Shown: positions 8,826 through 17,304 of the stretch, in pieces
How the letters are laid out: each line of letters begins with the position of its first letter
Numbering within the stretch: the stretch's first letter is position 1
Assembly (NCBI RefSeq): GCF_029814175.1
Contig: NZ_CP122312.1
Span: forward strand, 1,364,001 to 1,428,000
From: Halospeciosus flavus
GTDB lineage: Archaea > Halobacteriota > Halobacteria > Halobacteriales > Halobacteriaceae
Reading direction: 5' to 3'
Length of the DNA stretch: 64,000 nt
Program-made: the position numbers and the translations under genes
Notes under the pieces: model-generated
Seen by the model: only the letters and a program-made list of their open reading frames with translations
Databases searched by the model: none
What the model was told of the DNA's origin: nothing

Positions 8826-10850
8826 ATGAGCACGGAGAGTTCCTACCGCGGCGGGTCGGACGTCCTCGCAGACACGTTCTACCCCGTCTACAAGTGGGCC
8901 TTCGGAGAGCACAGCGACTTCGTCGCCGACGTCGAGCGCAAACTCGCCGAGTCGCGGATGTCGGACCCCGTCGAGATGTACATCTCGCGGGCCATCGGCG
9001 TCGGGACCCTCGTCGGCCTCACCCTCTGGTTCCTGGGTGTCTTCGTCGGCTACGTCCTCTTCGTGACCGGCATCGTCTCCACGGAGAACCTCATCGGTCT
9101 CCCGGTGCCGAGCGAGACCCTCTTGGCCATCATCAACGCCATCAAGATTCCCGCGCTTGTGCTCGTCACGGGGCTGTTCTTCGGGACGCTCGGCTTCGCC
9201 GCCGGGTTCGGCGGCCTCCTCGCCGTCCCCTACTCGCGGGCCGACGCGCGGAAACGGGAGATCAACATGCTCCTCCCGGACGCCGTCGCCTTCATGTACG
9301 CCCTCTCCATCGGTGGCCTCAACCAACTCGAGATCATCGAGGCGATGGCGAAGGCCGACGACACCTACGGCGAGGTGGCCATGGAGTTCCGGTCCATCCA
9401 GAAGGAGACCGACTACTTCGACACCGACTACCGGACGGCAATCCGCAACCGCTCGATGGAGACGCCCTCCGACGAGTTGAGCCAGTTCCTCACGGACATG
9501 CTCTCGATCATCAACTCCGGTGGGGACATGGCCGGCTTCCTCTCCGACAAGAAGGACAAGCACATGCGGACGGCCAAACAGCAACAGGAACTCACGCTCG
9601 AAACCCTGGAGCTGTTCGGCGAGATGTACATGACGCTCTCGCTGTTCCCGCTGCTCCTCATCATCATCCTCGTCATCATGAAGATGATGGGCCAGGGGAG
9701 CAACGTGATGCTCTACGGGACCGTCTACGGCCTCATCCCGATGGTCGGCGTCGGCTTCCTCGTCCTCGTCGCGACGGTCAAGGAGGACGAACCCGGCGAC
9801 GGCTACCTGAACCCCTCCGACACGCGCGAGGTCACGCGCTCGGAACCGGGCCTGCTCCACCTCGGTATCGTCGAGAACTACGTCGGCGAGTTCGCCATCT
9901 TCGACCGCATCAAGGACCGCGAGGGGACCCACTCGATGATCGAGGTCCTCACCAACCCCCACATCTTCTTCCGGAAGCACCCGACGTACACGCTCGGGCT
10001 GACCGTCCCGCTCGTGTTGGCCTACGTCGCCGACATCGTCGTCGTCGGCATCGCGCCCACCTCCCTCGACGGGATGATCGCCAACCCCATCGGCGGGACG
10101 TTCCTCTGGGTGTACCTCCCACTCTACATCGCCTTCGTCCCGCTCGCGTTCTTCTACGAGTGGAACCTCCGGGCACGTCACCGCATCATCGACAACCTCT
10201 CGGACAACCTCCGGAAACTCTCGAGCGCCAACGACACCGGGCTCACCCTCCTCGAGTCCATCAGGACCGTCGCCGAGACCTCGCCGGGGAAACTCGGTGA
10301 GGAGTTCGAAGTCATGTACACGAAGGTCAACTACGGGATGAGTCTGAAGGAGGCGCTCGTCGAGTTCAACAACAAGTACCACATCCCGCGTCTCGCCCGG
10401 ACGGTCAAACTCATCAGCAAGGCCCAGGAGGCCTCCAGCCAGATCACGGCCGTCCTCTCGACGGCCGCACAGGCCTCCGAGAACCAGGACGACATCGACC
10501 GCGAGCGGAAGTCCCGCTCGCGGATGCAGGTCGTCATCATCATCATGACCTACATCACGATGCTGGCGGTGATGGCCATCCTGAAGGTGAAGTTCCTCGA
10601 CGTGATGGCCGGACTCGTCTCGCAGGCCGGGAGCGCCGGTGGCGGCGGGTCGGCGGCGGCCGGCGGCATGAGTTTCGGCGGCGCCATCAACGTGGAGTTG
10701 CTGAACATGCTGTTCTTCCACGCGGTCACCCTCCAGGGCATCCTCGCCGGCTTCATCGCCGGATACATCCGGAGTGCAGACGTCCTCTCGGGCGTGAAGT
10801 TCGCGGTCATCCTGCCGACCATCTCGCTCGTCGTCTTCGCCTTCATCTAA
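8826..10850 (+). CDS. pilC: Type IV pilus membrane platform PilC (TadC/GspF-like)
   Basis: A 674-residue integral membrane protein starting immediately after the pilB stop. It has two T2SSF/TadC repeats: the first cytoplasmic domain around residues 150-250 (LLPDAVAFMYALSIGG), the second around 455-560 (ANDTGLTLLESIRTVAE). Clusters of hydrophobic helices lie at about 60-140, 265-320, 390-445 and 575-674. It is the membrane anchor that pairs with PilB to push pilin subunits out of the membrane. The C-terminal region contains a Gly/Ala-rich loop (SAGGGGSAAAGG) exposed between the last membrane helices. The pilin-like genes directly downstream are likely in the same transcript. Confidence 0.93.
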   Translation: MSTESSYRGGSDVLADTFYPVYKWAFGEHSDFVADVERKLAESRMSDPVEMYISRAIGVGTLVGLTLWFLGVFVGYVLFVTGIVSTENLIGLPVPSETLLAIINAIKIPALVLVTGLFFGTLGFAAGFGGLLAVPYSRADARKREINMLLPDAVAFMYALSIGGLNQLEIIEAMAKADDTYGEVAMEFRSIQKETDYFDTDYRTAIRNRSMETPSDELSQFLTDMLSIINSGGDMAGFLSDKKDKHMRTAKQQQELTLETLELFGEMYMTLSLFPLLLIIILVIMKMMGQGSNVMLYGTVYGLIPMVGVGFLVLVATVKEDEPGDGYLNPSDTREVTRSEPGLLHLGIVENYVGEFAIFDRIKDREGTHSMIEVLTNPHIFFRKHPTYTLGLTVPLVLAYVADIVVVGIAPTSLDGMIANPIGGTFLWVYLPLYIAFVPLAFFYEWNLRARHRIIDNLSDNLRKLSSANDTGLTLLESIRTVAETSPGKLGEEFEVMYTKVNYGMSLKEALVEFNNKYHIPRLARTVKLISKAQEASSQITAVLSTAAQASENQDDIDRERKSRSRMQVVIIIMTYITMLAVMAILKVKFLDVMAGLVSQAGSAGGGGSAAAGGMSFGGAINVELLNMLFFHAVTLQGILAGFIAGYIRSADVLSGVKFAVILPTISLVVFAFI

Positions 10851-10852
10851 CT

Positions 10853-11299
10853 ATGCGTGGACAGACCACCCTGGACTTCGCCGTCGGCGTGAGCCTCTTC
10901 TTGGTGACGGTCGCGTTCGTCTTCTCGTTCACGCCGACGCTCGTCGCGCCGTTCACGGCCGACGACGGGGCACTCGCGCTCACGGCCGACCGGTCCGCGA
11001 CGCAACTGGTCAGCGACGAACTCGGCGACGCGGACACGCCCTACGTGCTGGAGGACGAGGCGGTCTCGACGTTCTTCACGGAGGCACAGGGTAACCAGAC
11101 CTACGTCCGCGAGCGCCTCGGACTCGACTCGTCGGTCGGCATCAACGTCACGCTCACCACCGACGGCGGCGGTTGTCCCGGGTCGCTGTCGATCTGTCGA
11201 CTCGGTCCCGCCCCACCGAACGGCGAGAGCGTCGTCGCGGCCTGGCGAATCGTGTGGGTCGCCGACGACCGCGCCGACCTCCAAGTGAGGGTGTGGTAG
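10853..11299 (+). CDS. Pilin-like small protein 1 (DUF7287-like)
   Basis: A 148-residue protein starting MRGQTTLDFAVG, followed by one hydrophobic helix (about residues 9-30) and an extracellular-type domain with a Cys pair (GGGCPGSLSIC). The R-G-Q start before a hydrophobic segment resembles the PibD/prepilin-peptidase processing signal of archaeal pilins, so it may be a minor pilin or pseudopilin of the PilB/PilC system just upstream (2-nt gap). Such families are known only as haloarchaeal domains of unknown function; the DUF name is from memory. Cleavage and assembly are inferred. Confidence 0.8.
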   Translation: MRGQTTLDFAVGVSLFLVTVAFVFSFTPTLVAPFTADDGALALTADRSATQLVSDELGDADTPYVLEDEAVSTFFTEAQGNQTYVRERLGLDSSVGINVTLTTDGGGCPGSLSICRLGPAPPNGESVVAAWRIVWVADDRADLQVRVW

Positions 11300-11300
11300 C

Positions 11301-11879
11301 ATGCGCGGCCAAGCCCACACACTCGAAGGAGTCATCGCCGCGCTGCTGGTGGTCTCCTCGGTCGTGTTCGCGCTCCAGATGGCGACAGTGACTCCGCTCA
11401 CCGCGAGTACCGCCAACCAACACATCGAGAACCAGGAGCGGGCGGCCGCCGCGGGCCTCCTCGCCGTCGCCGCACAAGAGCACGCACTTCGCCCGTCGAT
11501 CCTCTACTGGAACGCCGACGAACGGCGCTTCCACGGCGTCGGGACCATCGGGTACTACGACACGCACCCGCCGGGAACCCGATTCGGCGAGTTACTCAAC
11601 GAGTCGTTCGAGGGCGTGGCGTACAACGTCAACTTCTACTACCACCTGCCGTCGGGCGAGCGACGGGTCCGCCGCTTCGTCTACAGCGGTAACCCCTCGG
11701 ACGACGCGGTCGCCGTTACCCGGAAGGTCACCCTCTACGACGGGGACTTCCTCCGGGACGCGTCGGGCGGGAAGTCGCCGCGGACGCTCGACGAGGCGCC
11801 CTTCTTCGCACCGGATGCCTATCCCGGCGGGCACCTCTACAACGTCGTCGAGGTGGAGGTGGTCGTATGGCAGATGTGA
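11301..11879 (+). CDS. Pilin-like protein 2 (DUF7288-like)
   Basis: A 192-residue protein beginning MRGQAHTLEG with a hydrophobic helix at about residues 10-30, then a Tyr-rich predicted beta domain (YNVNFYYHLPSGERRVRRF) and a hydrophobic C-terminal strand (VVEVEVVVWQM). The N terminus has the same RG-Q plus Glu in the first turn of the helix that is seen in archaeal pilins. It follows the previous gene by 1 nt and overlaps the next by 13 nt, so translation is probably coupled. A minor pilin or tip component is the best guess; no enzyme motif is seen. Confidence 0.8.
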   Translation: MRGQAHTLEGVIAALLVVSSVVFALQMATVTPLTASTANQHIENQERAAAAGLLAVAAQEHALRPSILYWNADERRFHGVGTIGYYDTHPPGTRFGELLNESFEGVAYNVNFYYHLPSGERRVRRFVYSGNPSDDAVAVTRKVTLYDGDFLRDASGGKSPRTLDEAPFFAPDAYPGGHLYNVVEVEVVVWQM

Positions 11880-12319
11880 GCGGGCGCCGCCGGAGTCGTG
11901 GCGTCTCGACGACGGTCGGGTACATCCTCAACCTCACCGTCGCGCTCCTCCTCGTCACGAGTCTCCTCGCCGCCGCGGGGACGTTCGTCGGCGACCAACG
12001 GGAACGCGCAATCGCGGACGGACTCCAGGTCAGCGGCACCCAACTCGCGGGCGCCCTGGAGAGCGTCGACCGACTCGCGGCGACCGGCGACGACGCCCGC
12101 CTCGTCGTCTCCCTCCCGCCCTCGGTGGCCGGACGCAACTACAGGATTCAGGTACGCGAGAGGTCACTCGTCCTGACGACCGAGAATCCCGCCGTCCGCG
12201 TGGTCGTCGAGTTCCAGACGGACGCCGACGTCGCGACGAAGACTGTCTCGGGCGGGCGCGTCGTCGTGGCACTGGACGCGGGCGCGAACCGACTGGAGGT
12301 GTTCGCGACCGATGAGTGA
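11867..12319 (+). CDS. Pilin-like protein 3 (DUF7266-like)
   Basis: 150 residues. The N-terminal Arg-rich head ends in SRG followed by VSTTVGYILNL and a hydrophobic helix to about residue 35, matching the pattern of an archaeal prepilin (basic head, Arg-Gly, hydrophobic core). The rest is a small soluble domain. It overlaps both neighbours (13 nt before, 8 nt after). It belongs to the same operon as the preceding two pilin-like genes and pilB-pilC. Function beyond a likely pilus or secreted-filament role cannot be read from the sequence. Confidence 0.8.
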   Translation: MADVSGRRRSRGVSTTVGYILNLTVALLLVTSLLAAAGTFVGDQRERAIADGLQVSGTQLAGALESVDRLAATGDDARLVVSLPPSVAGRNYRIQVRERSLVLTTENPAVRVVVEFQTDADVATKTVSGGRVVVALDAGANRLEVFATDE

Positions 12320-13049
12320 CGTCTTCGACGACCGTGGGGTGAGTGACGTCGTCGGGTTCGTCCTCGTCTTCTCGCTCATTATCCTCACGGTCGGGGCCGT
12401 CTACACCGCCGGCTTCGACGGACTCACCCACCTCCGGCAGGCCGAGCAGTCCGCGAACGCGGAGCGGGCGTTCGAGGTGCTCGCGAACAACGTCGAAGAC
12501 CTCGTGGAACGGGGAGCACCCAGCAGGGGGACGGAACTGCAACTTTCCGACGCCCGCCTCACCTACGGCGAGACCGTGACGATGAACCTCTCCATCGACG
12601 GTGGGTACTACCAGACGAGACTACGGCCCATCGTCTACGAGACCGGGACTGGGACCCGAATCGTCTACACGTCCGGTGCCGTCATCCGCCAACAACCGGG
12701 TGGGTCGGTCGCACTCAAAGACCCCGGGTTCGTCTTCGGGGAGCGGACCGTCGTCCCGTACATCGTGACACGTCCGACGGGGCGCGAGAGCGTCGGGGGA
12801 TCGACGCGCGTCCTCGTCCGGACCGACCTCGCCAACCGCTACGTCGAGGCGTACACCGACGGACCGTACAACGCGACGCTGAACGTCACGACCGAGCGGT
12901 GGCGCGCGTGGAACGGGACGCTGAGTGAGAGTCCGCGGACGAACTGCTCTGTCGAGCCGGCTTCAGGTGACGCGGAGACCGTCTCCTGTTCGTTCGACGC
13001 GAAACGCGTCTACGTCCAGGTCGTCGAAGTCGACGTCCACTTCATCTGA
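12312..13049 (+). CDS. Pilin-like protein 4 (DUF7289-like)
   Basis: 245 residues with a DRG-VSDVVGFVLVF start, one hydrophobic helix (about residues 10-30) and a large beta-rich extracellular-type domain carrying several N-glycosylation sequons (NLS, NAT, NVT, NGT) and a Cys pair (NCSVEP and VSCSF). Sequons and a pilin-like head fit a surface-exposed glycosylated minor pilin. Last gene on the plus strand of the pilus operon. Its 3' end overlaps by 8 nt, tail to tail, with the converging gene on the minus strand. Confidence 0.82.
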   Translation: MSDVFDDRGVSDVVGFVLVFSLIILTVGAVYTAGFDGLTHLRQAEQSANAERAFEVLANNVEDLVERGAPSRGTELQLSDARLTYGETVTMNLSIDGGYYQTRLRPIVYETGTGTRIVYTSGAVIRQQPGGSVALKDPGFVFGERTVVPYIVTRPTGRESVGGSTRVLVRTDLANRYVEAYTDGPYNATLNVTTERWRAWNGTLSESPRTNCSVEPASGDAETVSCSFDAKRVYVQVVEVDVHFI

Positions 13050-14583
13050 GGTCGACCTCGACTTCGTTCTTCGTGATGTGGATGTACGTGATGACCCGTT
13101 CGCCAGTCTCGTAGTCGATCGTCCCGAACGACGCACGTTCGCTGACCGCGCCGGACTGTGAGTGGCCGCCACCGCCGCCGCCACCCTTCCCGCGGTCGTA
13201 GACGACGAGGTCGAGGTTCGGCGCCAGTTTCGCGGTGTAGTGTTCGGTGATGTTGCCTCCCTTCGTCGTGTTCCCCGGCAGGAAGTAAGCCTTCTTCGTG
13301 CCCGTAGCCGTGTCGTTCTCCCACTCGACGTTGTCGTGTTCGAAGTTCGTCGATTCCTGCAGCGACCCGCTGACTGTCGCGTAGAGGTGCTGGTCGGGGA
13401 CGGTCCCGTAGGTGAACGTCGAGGGTCCGGAGAAGTTGGCGACGATGTACGGGGTGGCGGTGCCGCCGGGGCAGCGGACCTCGATACCGCCTGACACCCC
13501 GGTGTCGTTCACGGTGCTCGTCCACCCCTCGTAGGTCCCGCCCCCGTTCGAGTAGTAGACGTGTGTGACGAGGTTCGACGACGTCCTGTTCCCGTCCTTA
13601 CAGAGTTTCCCGCCGTCGGTGTACATACTGTACTCCAGTGTCTCACCGCTCCCCTGCTGGGCGAACAGCGACCACTGGAGGTTCGCGAAGTCCGCGCTGT
13701 CTTCGTCCGGGTAGATGGTGACGTTGAAGTCACGCATCGTGTGCGGTTCCATCCCGCGGACGTCGATGGCGTTCCCCTGGAGCGGCATCGAGAACGGTCC
13801 CCGGGTCCCGACAGTCGTCAGGTTGGCGGTGACTGTCTGGTTGGTACACGTCGAGACGTTCGCACTGGTTCGCTGCTGGAAGTAGCTCCGCCACCCCCCA
13901 CAGAACTTGCTGTGGACGGTGATCTGGAGGGTCCCGTTCTGAATCGGGTTCCGGTACGTCCGACTCGTGTTGTTGTAGGTCTCGGCACTCGGGTAGACTG
14001 GCTGCCCGACGGTGCGCTCGGTCACGAGGGCCTCGACGGGACCGCTCGCACTGTCCCGTCCGACGACCTGGATGAGTGGGAAGGTGAGCGTCTCACCGCG
14101 GTAGTGGAACTCCGGTGGCGAGAGCATCACCGACCCCTCGCCCGCCCCGCGCCACACACCCCCGCCCTGGTACGCGAGGGAGACGTCCGAGCCTTCGGCC
14201 TCGTAGCGGACGACGCCGAGGTTCGACCGCAGAATCCGCTCCGACTCGGAACTTTCGTCGCCTGTGTAGTTGAGGTGGCGGATCTCGATCCAGCCCGCAC
14301 TCTCGTTGACGGTGTAGTGGCCGTTCGTGACCCGGCCGAGTGCGACGTGCTGGGACGAGGACTTACCGAGTGCGACGAGGGCGGCCCGCGAGTCGAGGAG
14401 CGTCAGCGACTGCTCGACGCCCTGTACCTCGGTCGTCGAGCGCGTCTGGTCGAGTGCCGACCCGGCGACGCCGACGACCACCCCGACGACGAGGATCGTG
14501 ATGCTGAGCAGGAGAATCGTCCCGATGACTTCGGACTGGCCGCGGTCGGGGGCGTCGTCGCTCGGAGTGCCGGGGCCACGCAT
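13042..14583 (-). CDS. Large pilin-like surface protein (DUF7289-like)
   Basis: 513 residues. The head DRG-QSEVIGTILLLSITILVV strongly resembles archaeal type IV pilins and is followed by a single hydrophobic helix (about 20-42), then a long Ser/Thr/Gly-rich ectodomain with many N-x-S/T sequons and several Cys (FCGGW, CTNQT, LCKDG, RCPGG). A Gly-rich stretch (GKGGGGGGGHSQ) precedes the C-terminal strands. Unusually large for a pilin; it could be an adhesin-like tip protein of the neighbouring PilB/PilC system. Transcribed toward the operon on the opposite strand with an 8-nt tail overlap, so it has its own promoter. Confidence 0.83.
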   Translation of the reverse strand: MRGPGTPSDDAPDRGQSEVIGTILLLSITILVVGVVVGVAGSALDQTRSTTEVQGVEQSLTLLDSRAALVALGKSSSQHVALGRVTNGHYTVNESAGWIEIRHLNYTGDESSESERILRSNLGVVRYEAEGSDVSLAYQGGGVWRGAGEGSVMLSPPEFHYRGETLTFPLIQVVGRDSASGPVEALVTERTVGQPVYPSAETYNNTSRTYRNPIQNGTLQITVHSKFCGGWRSYFQQRTSANVSTCTNQTVTANLTTVGTRGPFSMPLQGNAIDVRGMEPHTMRDFNVTIYPDEDSADFANLQWSLFAQQGSGETLEYSMYTDGGKLCKDGNRTSSNLVTHVYYSNGGGTYEGWTSTVNDTGVSGGIEVRCPGGTATPYIVANFSGPSTFTYGTVPDQHLYATVSGSLQESTNFEHDNVEWENDTATGTKKAYFLPGNTTKGGNITEHYTAKLAPNLDLVVYDRGKGGGGGGGHSQSGAVSERASFGTIDYETGERVITYIHITKNEVEVDLR

Positions 14584-14631
14584 ACGGTACGAACGTGCGC
14601 GTCCGACAGAAAAGAAGGTACCGGCGTACGA

Positions 14632-15180
14632 TCAAGAACTGTTCGTCTGGTTACCCGACCCGCCCTCGCCCTCGTAGATGACCTTCACCTCGTCGGCGAC
14701 GGGTTGGAGGACGTAGCGGTTCGTCTGTCCCTGCTGGACCGGCGTGAAGTCGGCGACGAACGTCGTCGTCTGGTTCGCCCGAATCTCGAAGTTCTTGTTG
14801 AACTTCAACGGGGCTTCGCCGGGCGTGCTGACGTCGGCCGACCCGCCGCTCTTCAGTTTGGCCTCGGTCGCCTCGGCCTGGAGTTGGAGGAACTCGTACT
14901 CGCCTGTCGCGAGTTCCTGCTCGCCGACGAGGGCCGTGTTCTCGCCGGTGAGCTTCGTCAGGTCGACGGTCTGGTCGACGTCGAAGGACTTCCGCTCGCC
15001 GTCCGTCGGCTTCACGTACACCGTCGTGACGTGGATTATGAGCGTCTCGAAGTCCCCGATGTCACCTGGCTGGTCGCTCACTTTCGTCGCGAGCGTCCCA
15101 GTCGAACCCCCACCCATACAGCCGGCGAGGGCGGTCGCAGCAGTCGTGGCCGTGCCGGCGAGGAACGTTCGGCGGCGCAT
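14632..15180 (-). CDS. Tat-exported lipoprotein with DUF4382 domain
   Basis: I set the start at 15180, giving MRRRTFLAGTATTAATALAGC: a twin-arginine signal with a lipobox (LAGC), so the mature protein is probably lipid-anchored outside the membrane. The upstream extension to 15279 has no signal character. The remaining 160 residues match the DUF4382 pattern (VSDQPGDIGDFETLIIHVTTVYV; VDLTKLTGENTALVGEQELATG), a beta-sandwich of unknown role seen in many archaea and bacteria. 182 residues. No partner gene is evident; it is upstream of neither the pilin-like gene nor the transporter in an obvious operon. Confidence 0.88.
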   Translation of the reverse strand: MRRRTFLAGTATTAATALAGCMGGGSTGTLATKVSDQPGDIGDFETLIIHVTTVYVKPTDGERKSFDVDQTVDLTKLTGENTALVGEQELATGEYEFLQLQAEATEAKLKSGGSADVSTPGEAPLKFNKNFEIRANQTTTFVADFTPVQQGQTNRYVLQPVADEVKVIYEGEGGSGNQTNSS

Positions 15181-15235
15181 GGGTAAAACGTCCGAGCCGA
15201 CCAGTAAGTGCCTAGTGGCCGTATCTTGACGTGAC

Positions 15236-16171
15236 TCACCAGACGACGAGCACGGCGCCGACCACGACGAGGACTGCACCGACGACGACGCGGGCCGTCA
15301 CCCGCTCCGTGTCGAGGGAGACAGCGGCGAAACCGGCGGTGAACAGTGGGACCGTCGCGACGAGCGGGTCGACGACGACGACTCGGCCGCCGGGTGCCGC
15401 GAGCGCGGTGAAGACCGCCACCATCCCCGCGGCGATACAGACGCCGTTCGCGACGAAGTAGGGGACGCTCGCTCGCGGGACGTCGAGGACGTCCCGGCCG
15501 TACCACCCGACGAGGAGTGTGCCCAGGACGAGGAGGCCGGCCAACTCGTTCGTGGCGACGGCTTCGAGCGCCGCGACCTCTTCGGCCTGCATGCCGACGC
15601 GCCGGAGGACACGGCTCACGGCGTAGGCGGCCGCCGCCAGCAGAGGGAACGCGAGGTCCCGGGTGTTCCACCCACCAGTCTCGCCGCCGCCGTGCTCGCG
15701 GGAGCGTTCGAGGACGACGAGACCGACGACGAGGACGACGACGCCACCGACCGTCAGCGCCTCGATGGCTTCACCGAGTAGTGCCACGCCGAGCACGGTG
15801 GCGAACAGCGGCCGGACGCTGAGCGCGGCGGCGTAGATGCTCGCGCCGAGGCGGTCGATACCCACTAGTCCGACGAGGCGGCCGAGACCAGTCCCGAGCG
15901 CCCCGGTGACGGCGAACAGGGCGAGGAATCTGGCGTCGAGGGTCGCGAGTTGGTCGACGGCGGACGGCCCGTAGACGGCGAGGAGGGCGACCCACACCGC
16001 GACCGTGTCGGCCGCGAGGACGGTCAACACCGCCTGGCGTGGTCCCGCGCCGCGGTTCAGGCCGAGTTTGGTGAGGACGGGTGCCGCTCCCCAGAGGACT
16101 GCTGCGAGGAGGACCAGTGCGTAGACAGACCAGACCGACGAACCGAACACGTCGGAACCCACCGCTGCCAC
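15236..16171 (-). CDS. EamA/DMT-family transporter
   Basis: 311 residues with about ten hydrophobic helices arranged as two EamA repeats (residues about 15-145 and 170-311). The first carries the typical LWGAAPVLTKLGL start. This family exports or exchanges small metabolites, but the substrate cannot be predicted. Stands alone between the lipoprotein and tRNA-Arg. The start at 16171 (MAAVGSDVF) places the first helix at residue 17. Confidence 0.88.
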   Translation of the reverse strand: MAAVGSDVFGSSVWSVYALVLLAAVLWGAAPVLTKLGLNRGAGPRQAVLTVLAADTVAVWVALLAVYGPSAVDQLATLDARFLALFAVTGALGTGLGRLVGLVGIDRLGASIYAAALSVRPLFATVLGVALLGEAIEALTVGGVVVLVVGLVVLERSREHGGGETGGWNTRDLAFPLLAAAAYAVSRVLRRVGMQAEEVAALEAVATNELAGLLVLGTLLVGWYGRDVLDVPRASVPYFVANGVCIAAGMVAVFTALAAPGGRVVVVDPLVATVPLFTAGFAAVSLDTERVTARVVVGAVLVVVGAVLVVW

Positions 16172-16297
16172 GGGGAAAGACCTCTCGGCCAGCGACTGGT
16201 CGTGGGGACTCGACGAGAAAAACGGGCGTGACGGGACTGAGCGAACGCGGAGCGTTCGCGAGGTACGCCGCGCAGAGAACGAACGAAGTGAGTGAGC

Positions 16298-16369
16298 GGG
16301 CGCGGCGGGGTTCGAACCCGCGATCTAGAGGTTAGGAACCTCTCGCCGTATCCGCTTGGCCACACGCCC
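16298..16369 (-). tRNA. tRNA-Arg (anticodon CCT)
   Basis: Read on the minus strand, a 7-bp acceptor stem (GGGCGTG with CGCGCCC, one G-T pair), a D arm with AAGCGGATACGG, an anticodon stem AGAGG/CCTCT enclosing TTCCTAA (anticodon CCT, reading AGG) and a T arm with GGTTCGAACC are all present. No CCA is encoded and no intron is seen. It lies 35 nt after tatA on the same strand. Confidence 0.97.
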
Positions 16370-16395
16370 TCGAAATTGAGTAGATCGCCGTCGAG

Positions 16396-16401
16396 AAAAA
16401 A
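16396..16401 (-). terminator. T-tract terminator after tatA
   Basis: Six consecutive T on the minus strand begin 4 nt after the tatA stop codon. T-tracts are the usual signal for archaeal RNA polymerase termination, which would separate tatA from the tRNA-Arg downstream. Confidence 0.6.
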
Positions 16402-16404
16402 CCG

Positions 16405-16689
16405 TTACTTCTGCGTCGACTCGGACGCCGATTCGGTCTCCGTCTCGGATTCGACCTCGGTGGCCGGCTCCGCTTCGGACTCGGGGCCCTCGCCCTCGCC
16501 CTCGCGCATCTCCTGCAGGTCCTGTTCGATCTCCTCGCGGCCCTTCTTGAACTCCCCCATCGCTTGACCCGTCGAGCGGGCGAGCTTGGGAATCTTGTTC
16601 GCACCGAACAGGAGCACGGCGATGAGCAGGATGACGGCGAGTTCCATCCCGCCCGGGAGCCCGGCGAACAGTGGGGTACTGGTGAACAT
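16405..16689 (-). CDS. tatA: Twin-arginine translocase subunit TatA
   Basis: 94 residues. One N-terminal membrane helix (GGMELAVILLIAVLLFG, about 13-30), the hinge FGANKIPKLARSTG, an amphipathic helix to about residue 62 and a Glu/Ser-rich acidic tail give the standard TatA/E fold. TatA forms the pore-like assembly for export of folded proteins, the dominant export route in haloarchaea; Tat substrates are present in this window (lipoproteins at 14.6 and 28.3 kb). It is not next to tatC. The promoter is likely the TATA (ctataatcc on the minus strand) 26-30 nt upstream. Confidence 0.95.
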   Translation of the reverse strand: MFTSTPLFAGLPGGMELAVILLIAVLLFGANKIPKLARSTGQAMGEFKKGREEIEQDLQEMREGEGEGPESEAEPATEVESETETESASESTQK

Positions 16690-16704
16690 CTCTACTCTCC
16701 TGTA

Positions 16705-16724
16705 GCCTATTACGGATTATAGGC
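16705..16724. promoter_or_regulatory. Inverted repeat over the tatA TATA box
   Basis: GCCTAT at 16705-16710 is repeated inverted as ATAGGC at 16719-16724. The minus-strand TATA-like sequence of tatA lies within it, in the divergent spacer shared with the peroxiredoxin gene. It could be an operator or only a symmetric promoter. Confidence 0.4.
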
Positions 16725-16782
16725 CTTTTGCTCGTTCGCCCCTTCCCGAAGCGTCAAATCTGAGGGTTCCGTGGGTTCACAC

Positions 16783-17259
16783 ATGGTTTCGACTGGCGAC
16801 GACGCACCGGACTTCACCGCACCGCTCGCGAACGGCGACGTCGCGGAGTTCACTCTCTCCGAACACCTCGACGACGGCCCCGTGGTCCTCGCGTTCTTCC
16901 CGGCGGCCTTCACGGGCACCTGCACGACCGAGATGTGCACGTTCCAGGACCAACTCGGGGGCTTCGAGGACGTCGGCGCGACTGTCGTCGGGGTCAGCGT
17001 CGACCTCCCGTTCGCGCTCAACGAGTTCCGCGACCAGGAGGACCTCACCTTCGGTCTCGTCAGCGACCACGAGAAAGAACTCATCGAGGCCTACGACGTC
17101 TGGACGTCGATGCCGGACCTCGGCGTCGAGGGCGTCGCCGAGCGCGCGGTCTTCGTCGTGAACTCCGAGGGCGAGATTACCTACGACTGGGTCGGCGAGA
17201 ACCTCGGCGTCGAACCGCCCTACGAGGCGGTGCGCGACGCCGCGGCCGACGCGGAGTAA
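16783..17259 (+). CDS. Peroxiredoxin (AhpC/TSA, BCP-like)
   Basis: 158 residues from the ATG at 16783; a GTG 12 nt earlier is less likely because a TATA-like caaatct sits about 28 nt before the ATG. Thioredoxin-fold peroxidase that reduces H2O2 and organic peroxides in the cytoplasm. The peroxidatic Cys is in the P-x3-T-x2-C context (FPAAFTGTC), and a second Cys five residues later (TTEMC) is the resolving position of atypical BCP-type enzymes. VVGVSVD, the helix after it and the Arg in ERAVFVV (the third active-site residue) are in place. Followed by a T6 tract. Confidence 0.95.
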   Translation: MVSTGDDAPDFTAPLANGDVAEFTLSEHLDDGPVVLAFFPAAFTGTCTTEMCTFQDQLGGFEDVGATVVGVSVDLPFALNEFRDQEDLTFGLVSDHEKELIEAYDVWTSMPDLGVEGVAERAVFVVNSEGEITYDWVGENLGVEPPYEAVRDAAADAE

Positions 17260-17273
17260 CCGAAGGCCCCCGC

Positions 17274-17279
17274 TTTTTT
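17274..17279 (+). terminator. T-tract terminator after peroxiredoxin
   Basis: Six T after a GC-rich stretch, 14 nt past the stop codon; the usual archaeal terminator form. The next gene starts 26 nt later, so the two are probably separate transcripts. Confidence 0.55.
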
Positions 17280-17304
17280 CGACCTGGGGCGTGGAGTAAC
17301 AGGT

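Noticed and set aside
5493-10721. Very long minus-strand open frame (1742 codons) opposite the signal peptidase and pilus genes
   Set aside because: It is the mirror frame of GC-rich, acidic plus-strand genes. Its translation is strongly Arg/Leu/Asp-Val repetitive with no recognisable domain, and the plus strand encodes clear, motif-bearing proteins over the same span.
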